A program made the translations under genes and the position numbers. DNA of 64,000 nucleotides from an uncultured Acidobacteriaceae bacterium (GTDB lineage Bacteria; Acidobacteriota; Terriglobia; Terriglobales; Acidobacteriaceae): contig CAIMKZ010000013.1 of assembly GCA_903842065.1 (NCBI GenBank), positions 166,004 to 230,003 of the forward strand. Reading direction: 5' to 3'. Positions 8,013 to 13,628 of the stretch are shown here, one piece after another (the first letter of the stretch is position 1; each line of letters begins with the position of its first letter). Below the pieces are notes generated by a model. The model was given only the letters and a program-made list of their open reading frames with translations, was not told where the DNA came from and did no database searches.

Positions 8013-9147
8013 TTAAACGTCCAGATCGTCGTCGCCACCAGCGGTCGCCGTGCCGCGGCGCTTGGCCAGCAGATAGCCGCGCAGAAAGGGTTCAAGGTAC
8101 CCGTCGAGCACCTTGTCCACATCTCCCACTTCGACTTTCGTGCGGTGGTCTTTGGCCATTCGATAGGGCTGGAGAACGTAGCTGCGAATCTGCGAGCCGA
8201 AGTTGATCTCGAGCTTGGAGTCTTCGAGCTTCCGTGCCACGGCGCGCTTCTTATCCAGTTCGTACTCGTAGAGCCGCGAGCGAAGCATCTTCATCGCCTT
8301 CTCGCGGTTCTTGTGCTGGCTGCGCTCGTTCTGGCACTGGACGACGATGTTGGTGGGCAGGTGGGTCATGCGCACGGCCGAGTCGGTGGTGTTGACGTGC
8401 TGGCCGCCCTTTCCTCCGGAGCGGTAGGTGTCGATGCGCAGGTCTTCGATCTTGATGTCCACATGGATGGAGTCGTCGATCTCAGGCGACACAAAGACCG
8501 ACGCAAACGACGTGTGCCGCCGCTTGGCCGAGTCGAAGGGCGAGATGCGGACCAGCCGATGCACGCCGCTCTCGCCGGCGAGTTGCCCAAAGACATAGTC
8601 GCCCGTGATGGTGAAGGTGGCCGACTTGATGCCCGCCTCGTCGCCGTCCTGGTAGTCGTTGATCTCGGTCTTGAAGCCCTCGCTCTCGGCCCAGCGCAGA
8701 TACATGCGCATCAGCATCTCTGCCCAGTCCTGGCTCTCGGTGCCGCCCGCGCCGGGATGCACAGTCACGATGGCGTTGAGGGGATCGGTCTCGCCGCCGA
8801 GCATGGTCTTCACTTCAAGGGCCTCGGCAAAGTCAGACAGATCCTTGATGCCCTGCTCGATATCGGCAAGAACGTCTTCGCCCTCGCGAGCCAGTTCTAT
8901 GTAGGTCTCAATGTCGCCCGAGCGGCGGACGAGTTCTTCGTCGTCGGCAACGAGCGTCTCCAGGCGCTTTTTGTCGCGCATCAGCGGCTTGGTTGCGTTT
9001 GGGTTTGACCAAAGCGCCGGATCGGCGAGTTTGGTTTCTATCTGAGCGAGTTCACGGCGGATGCGAGCCGGGTCAAAGATACTCCCGAAGGTCGCGCACC
9101 TGATTGCGGACCGGGACGTAGGCGAATTCCAGATCGTTCAAGGACAT
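8013..9147 (-). CDS. prfB: Peptide chain release factor 2 (RF2), +1 programmed frameshift
   Basis: RF2 reads UGA and UAA stops. A short zero-frame ORF starts at ATG 9147 (MSLNDLEFAYVPVRNQ...) and hits TGA at 9075-9073 after 24 codons. Shifting +1 at CTT-TGA-C (codon CTT at 9078-9076, next codon GAC at 9074) continues as DPARIRRELAQIETKL and gives a full RF2 of about 377 residues. The SPF anticodon-like motif (RISPFDSA) and the GGQ catalytic motif (SGGKGGQHVN) are present. GGGAG upstream of TATCTTTGAC resembles the internal Shine-Dalgarno of the E. coli site. The shift makes RF2 synthesis autoregulatory. Confidence 0.96.
9072..9086 (-). promoter_or_regulatory. prfB programmed +1 frameshift site
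   Basis: The minus strand reads CGGGAGTATCTTTGACC: Shine-Dalgarno-like GGGAG, then TAT CTT TGA C. E. coli has AGGGGGTATCTTTGAC at the same place. Slow UGA decoding when RF2 is scarce favours slippage of the CTT-reading tRNA onto TTT. Confidence 0.95.
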
Positions 9148-9283
9148 GGTTTTAGCTCAAATAGCGCGTCTTGATTAGAGTGCAAGACCGCGTCCTGTTT
9201 CTTTGCTCAGAATATCATCCGATACGCACTGTCGGCCTGTTGCAACTACTGCCCAGTTGCCCAATGGAAGCTCGCACGGAACT

Positions 9284-9311
9284 TGACATTTGTATATATT
9301 GATAGTGTAAT
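9284..9311 (+). promoter_or_regulatory. vapBC promoter
   Basis: TTGACA at 9284-9289 and TGTAAT at 9306-9311 are 16 bases apart in an AT-rich patch. GTGTA...TACAC inverted bases (about 9305-9322) overlap the -10 region and could be a VapB operator half-site pair. Confidence 0.6.
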
Positions 9312-9334
9312 TTGTAATACACGAGGTGCGGAAC

Positions 9335-9523
9335 ATGGGTACTGCAATCACTTCCATAAGACTGGACACGAAGCTGGCAGACCAGGCCGCGCGCGCCCTG
9401 GGCGTCAAAACGCGCACTGAGGCTGTGCATCTGGCGCTCCACGAGGTTGTGGGCAATCGGCGCTTCAAGGAACTGATCCGCAAGACGGAAGGCAAGCTCA
9501 AGTTTGCCGGCGCCAAGGATTGA
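9335..9523 (+). CDS. vapB: VapB-type antitoxin
   Basis: The 62-residue protein is a ribbon-helix-helix antitoxin of the VapB (DUF2191-like) kind: an N-terminal strand MGTAITSIRLDTKLAD, helices through TRTEAVHLALHEVVGN, and a basic C-terminal tail that would wrap the toxin. The ATG at 9335 is chosen because GAGG sits about 9 bases upstream; an in-frame GTG at 9326 is too close to it. It is expected to bind its own promoter and neutralise the VapC encoded 10 bases downstream. Confidence 0.85.
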   Translation: MGTAITSIRLDTKLADQAARALGVKTRTEAVHLALHEVVGNRRFKELIRKTEGKLKFAGAKD

Positions 9524-9533
9524 GATTCTCCGA

Positions 9534-9950
9534 ATGAGCGCGATGAATGAGATCATCCTCTTCGATACTTCCGTCCTGATCGACAATCAGCGGGCCGGAT
9601 GCCATTCGCTGCGGATCGCGGCGTGTACTGGGCTGATAAGAAACTCGTCGGTCGTGATGGCGGAGCTGAGCCGAGGAGCCACAACTGCCGCCGAGAGAAA
9701 GTTCGTGCAGGAGTTAGAGGCTAGCCGCCCGGTGCTGACTCCAACCGAGAAGAACTGGCACGAATCGGGCCGGATACTAGCCGCCATCCGTGCCGACAAG
9801 GGCTTCGAATCACCCAAGCTGCGCGATCTGCACTTCGATGTGTTGATTGCGCTGACCGCCCGCACTCACGGCGCAACCCTGATTACCTCCAACCACGCTG
9901 ACTTCGAGCTGATCCGCGCTTATCGCGGGTTCAAGCTAGAGGTATGGTAG
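9534..9950 (+). CDS. vapC: VapC-type PIN-domain toxin (ribonuclease)
   Basis: The 138-residue PIN-domain protein has the acidic residues expected for Mg2+-dependent RNase activity: Asp in LFDTSVLID near the N terminus, Glu in VMAELSRG, and Asp in LRDLHFDVLIA followed by TLITSNHADFELI. It begins 10 bases after vapB; ATG 9534 or 9543 could be used. VapC toxins usually cut tRNA or rRNA; the target cannot be read from sequence. A higA-like antitoxin gene follows 10 bases later in the same direction. Confidence 0.9.
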   Translation: MSAMNEIILFDTSVLIDNQRAGCHSLRIAACTGLIRNSSVVMAELSRGATTAAERKFVQELEASRPVLTPTEKNWHESGRILAAIRADKGFESPKLRDLHFDVLIALTARTHGATLITSNHADFELIRAYRGFKLEVW

Positions 9951-9960
9951 TGGAGTTTGA

Positions 9961-10293
9961 ATGAAAACGGCGATGAAAAGACCGGCAACGGGATGGAAGT
10001 TGCAGAGAGTTACGACGCATCCGGGCAACATGCTGCGCGAGGAGTTTCTTCTCCCGCTCGGTATTACGCAGAACGCGCTGGCGATGAAAATTCACGTCCC
10101 CGCCACACGCATTGGAGACATCATTCACGGCCGCCGAGCAGTCACGCCCGACACGGCTCTGCGCCTGGCGCAGTTCTTCGGCAACAGCCCGGAGTTCTGG
10201 CTCAACCTCCAGCAGATGCACGACCTGTCAAAGGCCCGGCTGGAACTGAGCAAGACGATTGAGCGGGAAGTAGAAGCTTACGCCGGGGCGTGA
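9961..10293 (+). CDS. Orphan HigA-type antitoxin (XRE helix-turn-helix)
   Basis: The 110-residue protein has the HigA addiction-module form: THPGNMLREEFLLPLGITQ, an HTH in which ALAMKIHVPATRIGDIIHG is the recognition part, then DTALRLAQFFGNSPEFWL. No HigB-like gene is directly next to it. Upstream is vapC with a 10-base gap, so it may be transcribed with vapBC. The nearest HigB (10688) has its own HigA. It may be a remnant of a third module or a recruited regulator. Confidence 0.85.
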   Translation: MKTAMKRPATGWKLQRVTTHPGNMLREEFLLPLGITQNALAMKIHVPATRIGDIIHGRRAVTPDTALRLAQFFGNSPEFWLNLQQMHDLSKARLELSKTIEREVEAYAGA

Positions 10294-10532
10294 GTGATTG
10301 GTTTGAGGACGAAACCGCAGGCCCTAAAAGCGGGAATTTGGGCACACATTTTCATGTGGTCAGTTTGTTTCCCCTTAAACCGGGACCAACCCGCAGAAAG
10401 AAATGAACGCGGCGGAGAGCGGCCGGTAGGCGATGGCGGTTCCCACCCTAAACGCAAAGATCGCGTTTAGGATGGGGCTCCCAGAGTGGCGGTGGAACTA
10501 GCGATGGAACAGCTAAGGCGGGCCACCAGCCC
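10294..10532. repeat. Intergenic stretch with conserved-looking hairpin (10442-10476)
   Basis: Bases 10442-10476 form a 14-bp stem with one mismatch, CCCACCCTAAACGC / GCGTTTAGGATGGG, around AAAGATC. Hairpins of the type CCCACCCT...AGGATGGGG are, from memory, frequent intergenic elements in Acidobacteriaceae genomes; only this copy is in the window. I see no intact gene between the orphan higA and the TIR-like remnant. Confidence 0.5.
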
Positions 10533-10655
10533 CGTGAAATTCGCGAGTTTTTCATCCCCGATTTCAGCAACTGGAAGGACCACGACTCCTACCGTCTGGC
10601 CTTCGACCGGCTGCTCAAAGACCTGCAAGGCAAGCCCGATTCTTCTTCCATTTGA
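10515..10655 (+). pseudogene. Remnant of a TIR-domain-like protein (C-terminal piece)
   Basis: A frame ending at TGA 10653-10655 encodes REIREFFIPDFSNWKDHDS and then YRLAFDRLLKDLQGKPDSSSI. The DFSNWKDHDSY...AF.RLL.DL pattern resembles what I recall from the C-terminal part of bacterial TIR-domain proteins. No start codon or TIR core lies upstream in frame; the residues before the match look random. If right, it is the surviving tail of a lost effector, ending exactly where the higBA promoter begins. The family assignment is from memory and needs a search. Confidence 0.4.
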
Positions 10656-10680
10656 CTTCTGTATCGTTAAGCGATACATT
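10652..10680 (+). promoter_or_regulatory. higBA promoter with palindromic operator (10660-10678)
   Basis: TTGACT (10652-10657) and TACATT (10675-10680) are 17 bases apart. Between and overlapping them lies TGTATCG-TTAAG-CGATACA, a perfect 7-bp-arm palindrome like known HigA operators. HigA bound there would block RNA polymerase. The predicted transcript start (about 10687) coincides with the higB GTG at 10688. Confidence 0.8.
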
Positions 10681-10687
10681 TGTTTTT

Positions 10688-10966
10688 GTGATCAGGAGCT
10701 TTGCGCATAAGGGGCTGGAAAGGTTTTTCCGCGCCGGTTCAAAGGCCGGGATTCAGGCTCAGCACGCCCTGCGGTTGCGTCTCCAGTTGGGAATGCTCGA
10801 CGATGCTGGCGCGCCCGAGGACATGAACGCCCCCGGATGGCGGCTGCATCCCTTGAAAGGCGGTCTTGCGGGGCACTGGTCAGTCACGGTGAACGGAAAC
10901 TGGCGTCTGACATTCCGCTTTGAAGGTGAAGACGCCATCCTGGTCGATTATCAGGACTATCACTGA
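10688..10966 (+). CDS. higB: HigB toxin (RelE/ParE superfamily mRNA interferase)
   Basis: The 92-residue protein matches the RelE-like HigB family: IRSFAHKGLERFFRAG, HALRLRLQLGMLDDA, DMNAPGWRLHPLKGG, then WSVTVNGNWRLTFRFEG and the typical C-terminal VDYQDYH. HigB toxins cut ribosome-bound mRNA. GTG 10688 (GTGATCAGG) is the start; no Shine-Dalgarno precedes it and the promoter predicts transcription starting at or next to this codon, so translation is probably leaderless. The antitoxin follows 14 bases later. Confidence 0.9.
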   Translation: MIRSFAHKGLERFFRAGSKAGIQAQHALRLRLQLGMLDDAGAPEDMNAPGWRLHPLKGGLAGHWSVTVNGNWRLTFRFEGEDAILVDYQDYH

Positions 10967-10980
10967 GAGGAGAGAACGCT

Positions 10981-11268
10981 ATGCGTATGTACAACCCACC
11001 GCATCCCGGCGAAGTGATTCGCGAGTATCTCGGCGAGATGACCGTATCGGCGGCGGCTAACCACCTGGGTGTGGGCCGGGTCACCTTCTCGCGTGTCCTC
11101 AACGGCAAGGCCGCCGTCTCGCCGGAGATGGCCGTGCGCCTGGCCGCCGCCTTCGGTACCTCTTCACCCGAAGTTTGGCTGCGCATGCAGGCAAAGCACG
11201 ACCTCTGGCAGATCGGCAAGCTCAACAAAATCCGCGTCTCTCCGCTTCCCCACCTGCAACATTCCTGA
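10981..11268 (+). CDS. higA: HigA antitoxin (XRE helix-turn-helix)
   Basis: The 95-residue protein begins behind GAGGAGAGAA and has the classical HigA form: YNPPHPGEVIREYLGEMTV, HTH AAANHLGVGRVTFSRVLNG, then MAVRLAAAFGTSSPEVWLRM and HDLWQ. It should neutralise HigB and repress the promoter at 10652-10680. The last residues (SPLPHLQHS) differ from the usual short basic tail. The gene ends 4 bases from the broken mqsA-like gene, suggesting that a recombination junction rewrote the C terminus. Confidence 0.9.
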   Translation: MRMYNPPHPGEVIREYLGEMTVSAAANHLGVGRVTFSRVLNGKAAVSPEMAVRLAAAFGTSSPEVWLRMQAKHDLWQIGKLNKIRVSPLPHLQHS

Positions 11269-11271
11269 AAC

Positions 11272-11391
11272 TCAGAGCATTTCACTTGTATCGCCTGTAG
11301 TTTTCAATATGACAGTATGGCCCTTGTACTTGTAGGGAATATCACGAGTATCGTGGACCAGTTCCGCCGCGTCGCAAAAAGGGCACTTCAT
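11272..11391 (-). pseudogene. Truncated MqsA-like antitoxin (YgiT-type zinc-finger N terminus only)
   Basis: A 39-codon frame starts at ATG 11391 with a good AAGGAG 9 bases upstream. It reads MKCPFCDAAELVHDTRDIPY and then KYKGHTVILKTTGDTSEML. The first 34 residues resemble the N-terminal zinc domain of MqsA/YgiT antitoxins (CPxC, HDTRDxPYxYKG). The reading stops where the second CxxC would come (TGDFCPAC in relatives, TGDTSEML here), and the whole HTH domain is missing. Its end lies 4 bases from the higA stop, so the higBA arrival or a deletion probably truncated it. It may still be translated. Confidence 0.7.
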
Positions 11392-11411
11392 CGCAATACT
11401 CCTTTCACCGT

Positions 11412-13208
11412 CTATCCGCCCATCTTGTCCTCATCGGTCGATGTACCAGCCTCCAGCCTCTCCCGACGTCGATCCGCACGCAAATTGCGGACATATGCGT
11501 CTGTATCCGGGAGATCGGTTCGATCCTTCCAAAGCCCGACGATCCCAAGCATTCCGGCCCGCCGCCGAGCATGGGGCGACCGATAGACAAGGAGAACCGC
11601 CGCCAGCACCACGCACCCCCACCCAAACACATCCCCATGCGCGGAGTAGAACGTAACCTCGTTTGAGAGCCCGAACCGGGCGGTTAGCTCGCCGGTCTGG
11701 TGGCGCGCTATGCTTTGGCGCACACGGCCATATGGGTCGATGGCTGCCGTGGTGCCGTTGTTGGTGTCGCGCAGAATCCAGCGGCGGCTTTCTACCGCGC
11801 GCATCCGGGCCATGTTCAGATGCTGCCAGGGGGCGCTGGTGTCGCCGTACCAGCCATCGTCGCTGATGTTGACCAGCACCTCGGCCCCGTTGGCGGCAAG
11901 GTGGCGCACTTCATCTGCAAAGACCGCCTCGTAGCAGATAAACACGCCGTAGCGGTGCTGTTTGCCGTCGGCCCCAGTGAGCAGAAACGTCTTGCGCTCT
12001 GTGCCGCGCGTGAAGGCCCCCACCCGTCCGGTGAGCTTGTGCGCGAAGGTGAGCAGGTCCTGGAAAGGGATGTACTCGCCGAAGGGGACGAGGTGAATCT
12101 TGTCGTAGCGGCCGGTGCGGCTGCCGTCGGCGCCTACGATCATCGCCGAGTTGTAGTAGCGCGTCTCCAGATCGCCTGCCCGACTCTCCAGCCCAATGCC
12201 ACCCACCACCAGCGGCGCATGGGCCGCAGCCGCGACCGTGCGCAGGGCCTGCTCGAACCGCGGGTCGCCTTGAATGAACGGAGCAGGCGACTCCGGCCAC
12301 GCCACCAGCGCCGGAGAAGCGCTTCCGCCAGCAGCCGCAACCTCGCCCGCAGGCGCGCCGGTCTCGGGAATGCCTGCGATATACCCGGTGTTCTTCGACG
12401 CGGGGGCGGTGGCCAGCGCGGTAAACTCGCGCGTGTGGGTATCCCACGCCGCCCCGCTCCATATGTTCTCTTCGGCCACGTTCAGATTGGGCTGTACCAG
12501 CACCGCGGTATCTGTAGGCTCGGGATTTTCCGGCAGCGCGTAGGCCATCGCCGTCAGCGCAAAGACGATTACCGCCAGCACCACCCGCCACGCCGGACGG
12601 TTGCCGATGGCGCGCCCCGGCGTTCCCGCGCACAGAAACTCCCATGCGATGGTTGCGTTGACCGCCACGATCAAAAACGTGATGCCGTATACGCCTGTCC
12701 AGGGGGCCAGCGCGGAAATCGCCTGGTTGTCGATCTGCGAGTAGCCGAGCTGGTCCCATGGGACTGAGGTGATCCGCGCGGCTGCGAGTTCGAGGGCGGT
12801 CCAAAGAAACGGCGCGAAGACGAGCGCCGGCATCACCGATCCGGTCCGCTGCCGGACCCATGCGACCCCTGCCGCGAACAATCCAAAGTAAGCGCCCAGC
12901 ACCAGACTGTAGCCCAGCAGCAGCAGCACCGAAACCGACGCAGGCAGGCCGCCGTAGATGTGCATGGTGGCATAGATCCAGTAGCAGTTGCCCATGTACC
13001 ACAGCGTGCCCGCCAGATATCCGAGCAGGAAGGCGCGCCGCAGCGGTCGCCTGCCGCCGTCACCGGAGAGCACGGCCCAAAGCAGTGGAACCAGCCCGAT
13101 CCACGCAAAGCCCGCCCGCCAGGGGGGCATCGGCCCGGCCAGCGGAAACGGCAGCTCAAGAAGCGCCGCGGAGACCACCGCCGCAGCCCATAACTTCCAT
13201 GCCTTCAT
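11412..13208 (-). CDS. lnt: Apolipoprotein N-acyltransferase
   Basis: The 598-residue inner-membrane enzyme adds the third acyl chain to lipoproteins. An N-terminal region with several membrane segments (about residues 5-220) is followed by a periplasmic nitrilase-like domain with the Glu-Lys-Cys triad: Glu in VAWPESPAPF, Lys in GRYDKIHLVPFGEYIPF and Cys in YGVFICYEAVF. WYGDTSAPWQHL also matches the family. A last membrane segment (FGWGCVVLAAVLLVY) precedes a charged tail of about 60 residues, somewhat longer than usual (E. coli Lnt is 512 residues). The truncated mqsA-like gene lies 20 bases downstream. Confidence 0.95.
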   Translation of the reverse strand: MKAWKLWAAAVVSAALLELPFPLAGPMPPWRAGFAWIGLVPLLWAVLSGDGGRRPLRRAFLLGYLAGTLWYMGNCYWIYATMHIYGGLPASVSVLLLLGYSLVLGAYFGLFAAGVAWVRQRTGSVMPALVFAPFLWTALELAAARITSVPWDQLGYSQIDNQAISALAPWTGVYGITFLIVAVNATIAWEFLCAGTPGRAIGNRPAWRVVLAVIVFALTAMAYALPENPEPTDTAVLVQPNLNVAEENIWSGAAWDTHTREFTALATAPASKNTGYIAGIPETGAPAGEVAAAGGSASPALVAWPESPAPFIQGDPRFEQALRTVAAAAHAPLVVGGIGLESRAGDLETRYYNSAMIVGADGSRTGRYDKIHLVPFGEYIPFQDLLTFAHKLTGRVGAFTRGTERKTFLLTGADGKQHRYGVFICYEAVFADEVRHLAANGAEVLVNISDDGWYGDTSAPWQHLNMARMRAVESRRWILRDTNNGTTAAIDPYGRVRQSIARHQTGELTARFGLSNEVTFYSAHGDVFGWGCVVLAAVLLVYRSPHARRRAGMLGIVGLWKDRTDLPDTDAYVRNLRADRRRERLEAGTSTDEDKMGG

Positions 13209-13362
13209 GGGCCGAGTTTACCGCAGCCCACCGCCGCGCCGCCTCTAGCAAACTTTCATACTTCTGCTGCCCGCAAAAAACATGAAAAGGAGCCATAAGG
13301 GCGCTGTAAAAGGGCCATAAGTGCCAGCGCCATAAAAACATTCCTCTGCTTACGCTTGAATC

Positions 13363-13488
13363 ATGTTTATCGCAATCCTATGTGTGCGGGTGCTTGAGTT
13401 CTTGTTCCTGATCGGGTTGGTCGGCTCGGCTATTGTTGCAATCATTAGCTTTATCGAGGATATGAAGGAGCTGTTAGACAAGGAATAA
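13363..13488 (+). CDS. Small single-pass membrane protein (41 aa)
   Basis: ATG 13363 to TAA 13486-13488 encodes MFIAILCVRVLEFLFLIGLV and then GSAIVAIISFIEDMKELLDKE. It is one long hydrophobic helix with a charged C-terminal tail. It has the composition of a genuine small membrane protein rather than a chance ORF: no rare pattern, acidic amphipathic tail. It precedes the APC permease by 140 bases, in the same direction but with a separate permease promoter. No function can be assigned, and no clear Shine-Dalgarno is seen. Confidence 0.6.
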   Translation: MFIAILCVRVLEFLFLIGLVGSAIVAIISFIEDMKELLDKE

Positions 13489-13529
13489 TCGATTTGATTT
13501 CAGGCACTTGTCACTCTGGCAGGCTTCTC

Positions 13530-13558
13530 TTGACAATCACATTCATTGAAAATAAACT
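13530..13558 (+). promoter_or_regulatory. Promoter of the APC permease gene
   Basis: TTGACA (13530-13535) and TAAACT (13553-13558) are separated by 17 bases. ACTCAGCC (13556-13563) and GGCTGAGT (13593-13600) form an 8-bp inverted repeat overlapping the -10 and the early leader. Confidence 0.7.
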
Positions 13559-13628
13559 CAGCCGTAGGGCGTATGTCGATACCAATTCGACTGGCTGAGT
13601 CCCCATTTTCCTCCCGGAAAGCGTATAA

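Noticed and set aside
13556..13600. Leader hairpin attenuator for the APC permease
   Set aside because: The left arm lies in the -10 box, so it would not be present in the transcript; no T-run follows.
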